From: Acridotheres tristis
Lineage: Eukaryota; Chordata; Aves; Passeriformes; Sturnidae
DNA: 64,000 bases
Direction: 5' to 3'
NCBI GenBank assembly: GCA_037013685.1
Contig: CM072886.1
Location: 29,891,080 to 29,955,079, forward strand
The notes beneath the pieces were generated by a model that saw nothing but the letters and a program-made list of their open reading frames with translations, was not told the DNA's origin and made no database searches. The position numbers were made by a program, and so were the translations under genes. This document shows, piece after piece, positions 1 to 14,200 of this stretch (the first letter of the stretch is position 1; each line of letters begins with the position of its first letter).

Positions 1-235
1 ACTTCATGTTAAAAGTTCGTCCTTTAGAGAAATACCCCGTGGATCTTTACTATTTAGTAGATGTCTCAGCCTCTATGCACAACAATATAGAAAAGTTAAA
101 TTCCGTTGGATTTGCTTTATCTAAAAAGATGGAGAATATTTCTCTTGATTTTCGACTTGGATTTGGATCCTATGTGGATAAAACTGTGTCACCCTATATT
201 AGCATTCATCCAGGTAGAATCCATAACCAGTGCAG
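1..235 (+). CDS. ITGB8: ITGB8 exon 4 (partial): start of beta-I domain with MIDAS
   Basis: The reading frame is already open at base 3 (a Phe codon), so the exon continues left of the window. It ends at the donor AG|GTATGT with two bases of a split Ser codon. The MIDAS motif Asp-Val-Ser-Ala-Ser lies at 60-74. It is followed by His-Asn-Asn, where most beta subunits carry the two ADMIDAS aspartates. GFGSYVDK contains the Asp that lines the LIMBS site in the family. One N-glycosylation sequon (Asn-Ile-Ser) is present. Cys76 opens the specificity-determining loop that closes in the next exon. Confidence 0.96.
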
Positions 236-2245
236 GTATGTAGTCTTTTTACATTTACCATAGCACTGAGACGTGTATTTAATGATAGAAATATGCATTA
301 TACATTTTTTTTTAATTCTTCAGAAGTTACCTCTGTTTCCTTTTACCATGGTTCTTTGACAAAGTTCCTAAGCAAATGCTGAAAATTCTTTAGCAGTGAT
401 TACTTCTGAAATACCTGGTGAGTGAATTCAGAAAAACTGTTTCCATATTAGAAAAAATGTGCTGTATTTTCTTTAGCAAAACAAGCCAAAACCCATGCTG
501 CTTTGGAATATTTGGTTATGTTTTGTATTTAATTTTAAAGTCAACTGTTGTGGTTTTGGTTATTTTGGATATGTTACCTAGATTCATCACAAAGTTTTTG
601 CTTTCTGACCTATGTACTTTCTAGTGTATGGTCGTGTATTCATAAACTCTTTCCCGAAAATTCTACTTCTTTCAACATGATGTAGTTTCTTTCAGCTCAT
701 TTAATGAACATAAGTGATCTTCTGATCTACTTCTATAGTTCCAATGTGAAGGAACTCCTCTTTTAAGTAGAAAAGTTGTTCTGGCCTGCGTTTCTTTTTT
801 TCTTCCATGCCTTATATACCTTGGGTTCAACACTTATATAAAGTGAGGGATCACTTCCAAAACCCTCTGGAGAGCAAGATTATTCACAACAAATTCAGAG
901 TTGTATAAACTATAGTAGTTGGAAAAGTGAATATTAATTATTCATGCTTTTGTGCTTGCCTTTTCTGGGAAGACATGATCCAAAGTTCTGTGAAGTCCCT
1001 AAGTACCTTTTGTGATTTCAGTGGGTTTTGAATTGGTTCCTAGTAGTGGAATTCATTCTAGAGATGTGATTATCTATGGATAAAGCAGTCATCTAGATCA
1101 TCTATATATAGTGAGTGTATATTGATTAGGATTTCTGGGTCATGATGCATTTTGCCTGAGAGGAGACATCTGCAGAGGTTTTAATCCTTTCTATTCCAGT
1201 TTCTCTTCTTTGACTGTACTTTGATTTGGAGGAGAGCAGGTTACAGTCTGGATGCAGTATAAATTAAGAGAGTTGAAACCAGCTCAAGATCTCTGAAATG
1301 GATGAGCACTTCAGCTTGTGCCATGAATCACAGCTGTGAATGGGTCCCAGGTCAATGACCTGTATAAATGCTGTTTCACTAGCTTACCTACAACAAAAAT
1401 CAGACTTTTCCCTTTATGCATAATTTGAGAAAGTATAATTTGCTATGATGTTACTGAAAATGGATTTTCCCATCTCTTTTTTGAGGTAGTTATTATTAAT
1501 ATCAATATTAATTTTATGTACATTTATGTAACACTAATGGATATAGGAACTTAGATTTTGTTACAGTTTGATCCATTAGCCTGTGTATGAATCTATTAAA
1601 AGATCTTACTGTTGCAGTGTGATACCCTTTCTCAGGATAAAGAAAATCAAAGCTATACCACGCTGTAGATAATCCAAAATGGTTTATATACTCCCTGAGA
1701 TCGCACCATCCCTCTTGTTGCATTTTTGTTCTGTATGAAGCACTACATATATACTGTTAATATATTAAATAAGTTATTATATACACAATTCCAAAAAATA
1801 CAAGATCATATACATTGTAGTTAATTATAACTACTTGCCACTGAACTTAATTTCACATGGAATTGCTCTTTTTTTTCTGTTTCTTACTCTGTGCTACCTA
1901 CATTGTCATTAGTATCAGAATTTTATGAGTTAGTGGGGATGCAATATTTTCATCTCATTCAAAGGAAAAATAAGGCTTTTGATTTGTTTTGTTTTTTTGT
2001 ACAGTGATTACAATTTAGATTGTATGCCTCCTCATGGTTATATTCATGTGCTATCCCTGACTGACAATATAGCAGAGTTCAGAAATGCAGTGAATAAACA
2101 AAAAATTTCTGGGAATATTGATACACCTGAAGGAGGTTTTGATGCGATGCTCCAAGCAGCTGTGTGCCAGGTGAGGAAGGAACTTCTTTACAAAAGAGTA
2201 AAGAAAATAGTAATTCAGGCATTATATATATATATACATATGTAT

Positions 2246-2278
<33 letters not shown>

Positions 2279-5200
2279 CATATATGTATAGGTACAGTGG
2301 TGGTCAGTGTTCCTGAATTCAAAATGCCAGTGCTATGCCTGATAATATTAAGATTTTTTTTCTCCTTTTCCATTATTTTCTCCTTAACTATGCATTTCCA
2401 GTTGAAATTGGAAAAAGAAGAGCATGAGGGAACATGTTTCAGTATTGGTTATGGATCTTCAATTTCTGGCTTTAACCAACCTAACATAGGATGGATGATG
2501 AAAGCAACTGCTTCTTGTTTGAACAAACACATGTATTAATTTCATGTATTAATTACATAATTAGTTTCAAAAATCATTTCTTCTCCTTAAGAACTTGAAA
2601 ATTGAATGAGAAGTTTTACATATCTGCTTGTGTATATAAGGAAAACAGAAGAACTTCTATGTTCTCTGCTTTCGAAGATTTCAAATTTTAAAACAGTACA
2701 AATCAACTAAAAATTAACTTTTGTATATTGGTGAAATTTCATCACAGTCTCTCCCATGCAAAAAAAGATGGAAAAGATCTGTATCAGTAAGTCTCAAGCT
2801 ATAAGCATATTAGATAAAGAGAGTTTGTTTTGCTCTACAGAGCTATTTTGGTTGTTGTTTTTCTTCCTATGCATATTAATGCAATACAAATTTTGAAATT
2901 CGGCTGATTCATGGGTTTGCTAATCCTCTATAAAATATTCAACTCCCATTCAGATCACAGGCCTAATTTCTCATCTGTTAGAATGATGTCAGGACAATTG
3001 TTTTATCTTGTCCATTTTCACAATGTTTTTCTGAGCAGTACAATACCTCAAGGACAAAAAGTAACCCAAACTATGCTAAAAATAAATAGTATGGTCCAAT
3101 TTTATTTTCAAATTTTGATGAACAGGTAAGTAAAAACCACTCCTCATAAACACTGTGATTGAAGCTATTACAAAAAATTATTCTGAAACTTCAGAAAAAT
3201 TCATTAAAAATTCAGCGTTTCTCACTGGACACATTCCACACTTATGACATGTGAGTTCTAGAATAATATATTCTATGTTCCAAGAACAATAGAATGGAAA
3301 CATTCCTGAGAATGTGGAGACTTTCCTGTTTAGTGGATTGTGAACTGAAATGGATGGGAAAAATGTGCAATTCATAATGACCATCATGAAGTATAAATTA
3401 TATTAATGTGCATTCATTTTGTCTGCAATAGACCTTTATAACTTGCTCCATCTTGCTTTAACCAATACATCATAGTTGCAAGAGGTAGCAGGTTAGGACA
3501 TGGAACTACTGTAAAATTTTGCTTGCTGTGACATATGTAGGTAGGAATTATAGAATCACAGAACATCTCAAGTCAGAAGGGACCCAAAAGGATCATCGAG
3601 TCCAACTCCCTGCTCCTCAGAGGATTACCTAAAATTAAACAAGTCCCAAAGTGACAAAGTCAAATGATATAGTCTTAGGAGAAGAGGCTTTTACAGTGCT
3701 GGAGGAGAATCTGGAATTATTTAAAACAAAATCTGTTTGCAAATAAAACTTAAAATACTCCTTATTTAGAGGAATGCAGTCTAGGAGTGTCCAAGGGAGA
3801 CTGATACCTGAAGTATAAGTTGTAAAAGACATGACACCTCTGTAGTTTTTATTCTTACTGGTTTGGGATATTTAATCCCTATTCAGAGATAGTAGAGGTG
3901 AGTCTGAGAAGGGAGCTAAGTCCCTCTTCCCGAAGAAAGGAAGGCAGAGAGCAAGTCACAAACACATGACTGAGTACATGGACTGTATTGCGGGTACATG
4001 TTTCACATGAGAATAGTAGAGATTCTGTGTCATAGAAAGGAGATAAAATGGAAGCAGTGAAAAGAAGATGGAATAAGCAAGAGAGGGAATAATGAAAAAG
4101 CATATGATATGTTTCCTGTGTGCCTCAGAAATTTGATTATAATCAGGGATATAAATGCTTTGAAAGTACAAATTGGCATCTAAATCAATTTAAATATAAG
4201 CTTACCCTGCTGCATCCTTCACATCACTGAATTCCTAAAAGACATTTAATTCACCCTTGAGGCTGCCACTTTGCTATCAATCCCTTAAGGTGGTCAATAA
4301 ATGTAGAATTTTGCTGCATAATAGGGATTTTCTAAATTTGTAATTGCATGAAGACCTTCAAAATTTAGTTTATTGATTTGTGATTGCATACTAATGTACT
4401 TTCCAGGAAATTGTTTAGGAGAAGGAAATTATAGAGTGATGAGAATATAAAGTAATTAAGTCCAAGTAAAAATAGAACAGAGTGCCAAGTATCAATATAG
4501 ATGAATGCATATTAACTGGTTGTAATGCTTCCTTGGACCCCAGAGGATTTTACAAACTCTGTGCTTTGTATTTGTATGTAATAGTGACACACATAATGTG
4601 GCAGCTGTTATCAAGCCCACTATATAAAGCATAACTGGCATGTATAGTGGGACATCTTTCTTTAAAAAGCAAAGAAAATGGTAAACGGAAAAGAACAAAG
4701 AAATTGGTAGTTTTCAGATGTAGTACATTATGTCTATTTCCACACAAAATGCTTTAAATAGCCTGTTTTAAATGCAGTACTGCCAGGCAGTGTAAAATCT
4801 GAAAGTGGTCTTTCATGTTAATTTTTCATTTTGTTGTTGCTTATTTTAGAAAATAGGTAGCTAGTGCTCTCTTATGCCTGATTTTGTTTTCTTTGTAGAG
4901 CCATATTGGATGGCGTAAAGAAGCAAAGCGACTGCTCCTTGTGATGACAGATCAAACTTCCCATCTGGCCCTTGATAGTAAATTAGCAGGAATTGTAATT
5001 CCCCATGATGGCAACTGTCACTTGAAAGACAATGTGTACATCAAAGCTACGAGTATGGTAAGGTATATGACATAGATTTCGCCTTCAGAGAGGCAATGCA
5101 AAACTGTGTAAAGGAGGTTTTTAGACTGCTCTCAAAGCATTGCTTTTATTTCAGTTACTAGAATACTATTTTTCCAGGTAGGCAAGTTGTGAAATAAAGA

Positions 5201-8200
5201 ATTGGTCACCTGGCATATTGGCATTATTTTTGTGTGGACTAAAGTATTTTGGAGTCTGAAAAAGACAGTACACAGCAAAGGAGGATAGGTTAGGGTTTTG
5301 GTGTGGGTATTTATTAGCATCTCATTAAAATCACACGTTTTGTATAAAATATAAATAAGTGTGTGGTGTGATATTTGCACAAGTAGAAGCTGGTAGTATG
5401 TAAGAGTTGTACAATCACGCTCACAAGAAAGTTTGTGGCTATGGTTTATAGTCAGAGGATCCACAGCATTAGTTGAAAAGGCTTGGTAAGAGTAAGCCAG
5501 GGGGCATACAACAGCAATGAGCTGCCTCAAATGGATGGATTAGCTTTAAATGCATTCAGATTTCACAGCAGAAAGCCAATGTGTGGTAATACACACCTGT
5601 GTGAAAAGTTGCATCAAATCTACTGCAGCAAAATAAGACATCTTCCACAGATATTTTTAGCTTTCAAAATATTTTCTTCAATAATATATGAAGTAGTCCC
5701 AAGTAACTGAAGAAAGGAATTTTTGCCTAAGAATTGTTTCAACTGCTTTGGGTATTTTCTTAAATAAATATGAATTGTTTACTTAGGAAACATGAATCAC
5801 TGCTTAATTGTGATGTAATCCTGAAGAAAGCAGAAGTATGAACTGTGCTACAGTTAGAGCACGTTGAAGTTTGTTCTCAGTGCTGGCTCCACTTAATTAA
5901 AGTGTACAGCATGTGTTCAGCCAGAGCCAGCAATGTGCAAGTGAAGTCAGTGACGGCTGTGTAAGCGAGGTTAGACCTGAATGTCATCCTGGCAACTGTT
6001 ATTTCCGAGGATGGTGGAGCAGCAGGAAGAGGCTGCTGGCTGTTGTGTGGCCATGAAATAAGGGAGGTTTCTGGGAAGCAGTGAGTGGACCTTGCTGAGC
6101 GGAGGAGGAAGATCAGTGTGTGCTAACAGGAACATTATTTAGATTTCCGATTATCTGGCGTTCTTGCATTCATATACTCCCTCTGTCACCTCCTGGATAT
6201 TTCCTCACAGATGTCAGAATTATTTTTTTTTCCATTCTAATCAGTCTATTCAGTTTATTCTACTTAGAACAAATAATCCTGAAACTTTTCTTTCCCAAAG
6301 CAGAACATTCTCTGTTTTTCTTTCTTTTCAGTTTTCCTTAGTTGCAGTGCTGTAAATCAGAGGATATTTGCTTTGCTTATTAAATAATTGCTAAAGGTAC
6401 AAATCTTTTTTCTGGTGTTCAGGATTCCTTTGATAGTAAAGATACTTTCTGTTTCAGGGAAAAAAAAAAAAAAACAACAAACTATTTCTTTTCTGTCCAA
6501 CTTTGAGAATTAATTTCTGTTGCAACTGGAGAAACTCACCAATAGAAAATATAGACAAAATTAATTAGTATCTTTCTAAGCAGCTATGATAGATGGATGG
6601 CAGACTGAAAAAAAAAAAAAGGTGTTTTAACTGATATTCTGCATTCTGGTTTGAAAGATCGTAATTTTACTGTCCCATTTGGAAAAAGAGATTTCCATGA
6701 TGACTATTATTGATGTATTTTATGAAATCAGTATTTTTTCCAACCCAAATGCAATGACCTTGAAAGATGCTTGGATCTATGGTGGCACATTTAGATCCAT
6801 GGGTTTTCTGGCTACTAACCCTTTTTTAAAAAAAATATGGGCTAATTTTTGTATGTTAACAGTAGGCATGCACTTAGTACTAGGAACTGCATTTTCTGGA
6901 GCAGATTTGATGACAAAATAATGGTGTCTGTAAGGGAAAGTGTGCTGTTTCTTGCTTTTTTCTTCTCATCCATGGTACGTGTAATTATTTTACTCATAGA
7001 TATCCATAATGAGACTTCAAATAAATGAATGAAATCAGGGGGTGGGATGACTATTTGATATTTAAATAAAACATCATAAAAGTCTGTCAGTCTTTTAGAA
7101 AACATCATATAAAACATATTTTTGGGTTTTTTTCATATCAATACCATTTTTTCTGGCTGTGCTAAATTAAAGAGACTCTATAATCACGTTGTTTTCCTGC
7201 TTTGATTCTTAGCTTTGAGTAGTCATGAGAAGATTGTATTTTGGCATATTTTTATTTCTTACTTGTGCCACCTAAGAGGACTTTGCTTTATTTATTTATT
7301 TGAATAAGCTCAGCCTTTACATCAGAAATGTTTCCACTTACAATTTTCTGCGTGTTTCTTTCTAACTTTTGCTAAGCAGTCACATAAAGGTCAGCAAAAA
7401 AATGTATGACAGGAAAGAAATCTAGTCTCTTTTATTTAGGTCTGTGCTTGGTTAACTCCCTTTCTGAAATACTTGACATCTGTATTAGTTATCTTCTCAG
7501 CTTAACACAGTAGGTTAAAATAATAAAATGAAGGATGTAATTGAAACAAGAAAGATGATCTAAAATTAAAGTACGTTTACCTGAACAATAGTGAGAAGAG
7601 ATAAGATAAAAACACAAAGTACAGCAAGGTTTTCACAGCAGGCAAAGTGAGGCTCCATGAGTGACCACTGGTACCTTGTGTCATTCTTTACATGCTTAAA
7701 ATTAAAAAGCTAATGTGGGTCTTTTGATGCTTTGGGCTTTGGTGTTTTGGTTTTTTTCTTTTTTTTAAAACTCAATTCTAATAAAAAGACACAAGAAGTT
7801 GGACACTCTAGACACTTACTGATGACAAGTGCATGGAAGTTCAGCCTTCCTCGTGAGCAGAGGTAGTCTGGGGATCCTGTTGCTTTACGCCTTGCATGTG
7901 TGTGGGTGCCATCTCTTGACTTCAGTACACTTTATCTGAATAAGTTTTTGTTTTATGAAGGCTTGGAAAGCTATTTCTGATACACCTGATTCCAGAGTTC
8001 AGCTAATAGTTGCAGAGTTGTTGAGGAGCCACTCTGCAGGAATTCAGACAGCTCTAGTACCATGTGCTAAGCAGGAAGACTGACTTACTTTACCACCATC
8101 TCATGATCCTTTGATACTGCCCCTGTCATTCCCACATTTATGGTGCAGGAGGTGTTTGCAGAACATCTGACTTCACTTGTGTCCTGGGATCCCTTGGTGT

Positions 8201-11200
8201 GTCTGTGTAGGGTTTGTGCAGCAGAATGGAGGTCTGTGCTCTGTGCCATGGAGAAGGAAGGAGGGCTTAGCACTGTGTTGTAGGCTCCTGTCTCCAGCTG
8301 GAGCTGTAAGAAGGCCTGTTTAATACTGTGTTATCTTTCATCAGTTATCTTAAGGAATATAATCTTTACCAAAGTGTTGCAACGTTGAGAGAAGCATGTA
8401 CCCTTGCTAATATCAAACTGCACCAAGAAACCCTCTTGTTCTCTCTGTACAAGGCTCTTTATAGTGGTGCAATATGATGGAAAATGGATTTTGCTTCCTT
8501 GCATAACTTTGTCTCAGTTGTCTTGCTATTCAGGTTATTGCTAGCAGAGCTCTTGACTTGCAGGGTGTCTTAAGTAACAAGGACAATGTGAGGAGAAAGG
8601 AATTGTTCAGGGTAACAGACTGTGTTTGTGCAAGAGAGAGATAATATGGGGTAGATAGTGAAAAATACCAGGAAAAGAAAGACAGCAAAAGCATATGGGG
8701 GATTAAGGTTGAAGTACCTGACCTAAGTGGAGGTGTCCAGATGAAATCTCTGTAAGTGGAATCACAGGTCAAGGCCCCAGTCACTTTCTTTCATTTTAGT
8801 AATGAATTTTAAGTATTGAATTTACTTCTTGAGAGCTATTCACTTAAGGCTGGTTAGTAAGTGGTGATTTTCAGATAGTTTGGTTTACAATACTGGAGCT
8901 GAAGGGATCTGACATAACCCAGGTGTACAAAGCCCATTGGGACCCCACAGACACCCTTGAACTTCACCAGATCTTGGATGAAGAGATAGCAACACAACTC
9001 TTGTGCTCAAAACCATGCCAGATCTCTCAATGAGAAGTGTAGAAGAGCAGGTCATTGGCACAGGACCTGCTGTCATAGGTACTCCACCAAATAGAACAAT
9101 GCATTACTGAGGAGAGCTGTGAAACTCATGCCATCTTCTTCAAGCACAAGTATGGTTAAGAAAATGTTGCAGATTGTCATGGTGAGCACTGGAGTCATCA
9201 GTCCTTAGGTAGGTCTTGAACATGCAGAGGAGAAAGCTGTCAGTCAGTCATAAGTGAGATAAGCATAGAATACTGACAATGCCTGAGCCTGATCCAGTGG
9301 CTGCATTTGATGCCAAAATACACATCTGAGAATCAAACATTTTTACTTACCCTCCTTGCTGTTCCAAAAAGCACACTTCATCTCAGTGCTTTATGTTGTA
9401 CTTTATCCCTGACTTTTGCACAAGAACCTGTTCTTCTAGATGGACCATGGACCATATCCATATTTCTTACACATCAGACTCAAACCAACAAAATAATGCT
9501 GTAGAGTTAGTCCTCCCACTGTGCAGCAGATCTGCATAGTTGGCAACAGATAAGCCTGGCTGATGCCCTGATGATTTTTTTTATTGCTTATTCAGATGGC
9601 TCCATCCTGGTTTTGATGTCAGTCTAGCATTCCCTGTACATTTAGGAGTTAAGATTGGATTGGTTTTGGAAATCTATAATGTGTCACATATGAAATACAA
9701 GATTTTTCCCTACTAATCTGCAGTCTTTTCTTTCCTGTTGTATTTTGCAGGAGCATCCATCTCTCGGGCAGCTGTCTGAAAAATTGATTGACAATAACAT
9801 CAATGTTATTTTTGCTGTTCAGGGAAGCCAGTTTCATTGGTATAAAGTAGGTTAGAAACCTGATTTATTTTTACAATTTTGAAGGCACAATATTTATACT
9901 TATAATTAAAACTGTGCATAAATTATGGTCTTTTTCATAGGATCTGTTGCCTCTCCTGCCTGGTACTGTTGCAAGACAAATAGAATCCCAAGCAGCAAAT
10001 CTCAATGATTTGGTGGTAGAAGCCTATCAGGTATGATAAGAGTGACACTCTTGTATGTAATATTTGTAAATTTTTCATCTTTCATAGCCTGAAGTTGGAA
10101 TTTCCAGGGGTGGAAATGTATCCTTCCAAAGGATGGAAGGGTACATTCCCTACTTTTCCTAATGTCCAGGTGATACTATCTTATGATAGCTCTCAAAGTC
10201 CCAGGCTGTCAGGGTCTCAAAGTGAAGAGCTACTGTTTTTTAATTTCTAAGGATACGTCTAAATATTCTGTTTGATTCTCTGCACCTATTGCTATGTCAC
10301 TTCAAAACATGGTTTATTTTTTTGAATTGTGGCACCTGAGATCTTTAGTTATGGACTAAGTTACACCAATGTCTAGGCACCATATAAATTCAGAGCTAAA
10401 CCCTAATGCAGTATCTGGAGAATTTTGCAGCATCATTTTTAGCAAACAAACAAGAGATGACAATTTACAAGGAGGTAGTTTGAGAATGGTAGATATTGTG
10501 AAAAGCAATATCTGTACTGTAAAAAGCAGTGTAATGACTTGGGGGTTTGAGGCATGGAAATGAAGAAGAGTTTTGATAGGGATTTGGGAGAGAACAATGG
10601 AAATGGCTTTGTGAACTCTTGCTTGGAGTCATCAATTGAACATAATAGTTTGGGAAAGAGAAGGTAATAGTGTGGGAAATAGCATAAAGTCATTTTCCAC
10701 ATATGATTGACACAGACTGGCAGTTTGAAAGTGAAACAGGCATGTTTTTAGTGAAGGAAAGAGGGTATAAACAGTTTTGAAAATGAAGCCAAGAAATAAA
10801 CATTTGAGGTACTAGAGCACAGGGAGCCCATAGAGCAGCATCTAAATGAATGTGATGGGTTGCATGGTTGAATGCTGTTAAGTTATGCAGTTACATACAA
10901 ACATTCAATTTCAGAAAGCTGAAAACTCAGCTACAGAAGTAGATGCAAGGTATCACTTTTTTTTTTTTTTAATTCGTTGGATTTGGGAGGCTGAAATGAT
11001 GCATTTTACTTGCTTAACCACAGAATCGAGCAGTTTGCTTACAGAAATTTGCTATAATGAAGAGCCAGCCCCCATGCCTGTTCCTAGTCCATAGAGTGCT
11101 TTTGCACACATTTTTCTCACTGCCACATTGGAGACACTGGGAAAAAGGCAAACACATTCAAAAGCAGAGGAGATTAGGGGTAGTCAAATTGCAGAGAAGT

Positions 11201-14200
11201 TCTCACTGGTATTTTACTTTCTCTTATTAAGTCAAGAGATCTCATTTTGAATGTGGGAGGCTTGCAGGAAGTTGCTGGCATAAAATTTTGAAAATTGTAG
11301 TCCTTTTGTATGACAGCTTTACACTGTCCATCCTAAATTGAAATACAGTTCTTACCCAGTGCAGGGCAAACATTCAACGGGAGGAAATGAAATTTTATGA
11401 AACAATTATTTAGTTCAATACAAGATTCAGTGGGACTTTCCTGGTCCAGCCACCCCTAGTTTGCTTTTGCTTTATTTTCATTTTTCAGATACTGTCTTTC
11501 TTCCTATCCTTCATTGGATTTTACTATTTGAAATTTTTTATCATAATTTTAGGGTCTTTTTAATATATAAACACATGGTGAACAGGTCTTGAATGTGTTG
11601 GATTCTAGAGAAAAAATGACTTAGATAAGAAAATAAATTTAGTGTTGATATTCAATGACAGTGGGCCTCTTGCACTCTTGTTCCAGGCAGGGAAACCTTA
11701 GGCTTAGCTATGGAAAACCCTGGCTGAAAATCCCTGGCTAAAAACCAAAGATGAGTCACTAATTTTCAAAAAGTTACTAAGATAAACATGTGTTAAGATT
11801 CATATAATTGCATATCCATTTGTAGCAGTAAAAATATCCCACTAAACTAATTTTTAATAGTAATATGACAGGAATTTTAAAAATCCCTCTCTACAATTTT
11901 CATCTCATAAGTTTGTACAGAGCTTTAATAAATTTTGTAGTGGTCAAGGAGCAGTATTTCTTCCTTGAAGGATTTTCGGTTATGTAGTAAATACAAGTTA
12001 CAAAGTAGTTGCTTTTTCATTATTTTTTATTGAAAAATGCCCTAATGGGATCAGCCAATTGTTGGCTTATATAGTCTTAGCTGACCCAGAAAAATCATTA
12101 AGAATAATCCCAATAGCCTTTAGGTCACCCTAGGGTTTGTTCAGAGAAAACTTTTCTAAGACAGATGCAAAATATCAGAAATTTTTAAAGCGTCAATTCA
12201 TTTCTTTTCTGCTGGATAACAGTGGTTGTATATATGTTTACTGTTGTATTTTAGGTGTGTGGCTAAAAAGGCAGCATAGACTCAAACAATGAGCAGTTTT
12301 TGTTGCACATGGTTGTTAGAATAGATTTTCAAATTGTGAAAAATGCAGTCTCAAAACCATGTTAGCAAAGCTGAAAACATTTTTATCTGGAAAACCTAAT
12401 CCTCTTTATCAGAATTACCAGTTCACTGGTTGTGTATATTTGGAATGTAATTGGGTCTCTACATGGGAAACAATGCTTTAATTCATTCCTTTATTCACAC
12501 AGAAAAGCTTTCTTCGTTCTTAGTCAGACGTAGGAGCCATACTTGGTGTTAGTCACTAATGTACATTATATTTTGAGACGCAATGCAATTAAAACTTGTT
12601 TTCTGTTACAGAAACTAATCTCTGAAGTGAAAATTCAAGTGGATAACCAGATCCAAGGTCTTCATTTCAATATCACTGCAATCTGTCCTGATGGCAGTAA
12701 AAAAACTGGCATGGAAGGATGTAAAAATGTGGGATATAATAAAGAAGTATGTTGATAGGTCTCATTCTCAAGGAACTGGAATACTTATTTTTCTGTTTGG
12801 TTGGGTTTCAATGGTGTGAAATCTTCTAGGGATTTACTTAAACTGAAAATGGATTTATGTGATTAATGATCACAGACTCTCTATTATTCTCTGGGTTTAT
12901 TTTTCCTGAATCTTATTTTAATTCTCACTAATCCCATGGAACTAAGGCTCAAAGCTTTTCCTGAAAGCTAACGTCCATTAAAACTTTCCTTCTTTGTCCT
13001 CCACTGGGCACAACCACCACATCCATTGTGATGAAATCTGTACGTAAAGAGGTTGAAAGATAATCACCCAGTGGAAAAAAATCACTGGAATTTGTGTTCC
13101 TTGGATCTGTACTAGATGTCACCTTTCTCTCTTCTTGCTTTAGTAGTCTTCCTGCACAAACAGGGTTGTGGATAATTAGTTTATTTTATAAATCAAATTA
13201 ATAAAACAATTTATTCCCATTTAAATTGGTTCCATCTACTGAATGAAACAGAGCATCATGCACCATGAAAATGCAGGGGAAGATGTATGACTGATGTAAA
13301 GAACATGGTTTTCTTCCCAGAAAAACTTGTCTGTCTGTTCCTTGATATATTTATTTAATTGCTTGGACTACTGGAGTAATTATTTTTGCTTGCCAGGAAG
13401 AGGTCTGTGTTTCTAGAGTGCAGGGTCAGGGAGTTCTTTCCTGCTTGACATGTACATATGTCTCAGCTAGTGTGAGAAATAGCTTGTGTCTGTGTGTAGA
13501 AATAGCAAAACAAATTAAATGTGTGAATTGTAATGTAAATTTGAATGTGTCTTATGCTCTTCTGAATTTTGTCTGCATGCTGCTGATTGTAGTTTCTACA
13601 GTTTATGGGAGATTTTCTGTTTTTATTCTTAACACATCTTTTCTCCACTGTTGCTCCCTGGGCAAGTCGTAAGAAACAGGACTGGAATTTGTTCTGTTTA
13701 ATGAAAAGAAAAATATTTATATCTGTTTCTTTTTAATAAAAAGCCAAGCCAGTTGATTGTAAAAGATTACATGCGGTCCTAAACCTCTACGGCTGTTGAA
13801 AATGAGCCATCCTTAAGAGATTAATTTATTTTAACCGTAAATCCTTCTTTCGGTATTTGTTTACAGACAAAATGCTTTTCCTTAATTCTCACATTCCTTT
13901 CATTGTCTAATCCTTCTTCCTTCCTTTTCTTACCAAAACACAAAGTGGATTAAATTCTGGAAGAATCCTGTGGCCTCTTCAGGGTGCAAAACTGACTTTG
14001 GCTATTAGCAAGTGTCATAGTGTTGTAATTATTTAGTCACCACAGGTTTCATCTATTTGCTGCTGTGTTCAGAATCAAATTTCACGACTCAAATGCACGA
14101 CATGATTTTCCCTTCCCTCCCATTTCCCTGCCATTCTTCCAGTGCTGTTTTGTACATGAGGATGATGTTTTCTGGCAGGGCTCTGTGCTGCAGCCTGTCC

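Larger units (their letters stand above)
2171..4898 (+). other. ITGB8 intron 5
   Basis: Donor GTGAGG, acceptor CTTTGTAG, 2728 bp. It contains a TA/TG microsatellite near its 5' end and a minus-strand CR1 3' fragment (both listed separately). The rest is AT-rich single-copy-looking sequence with no supported exon. Confidence 0.85.

Noticed and set aside
1979..2539. 186-codon frame spanning ITGB8 exon 5 and part of intron 5
   Set aside because: It reads through a clean GTGAGG donor at 2171 and translates the TA/TG microsatellite. The true exon is 2005-2170, which joins in phase to 4899.
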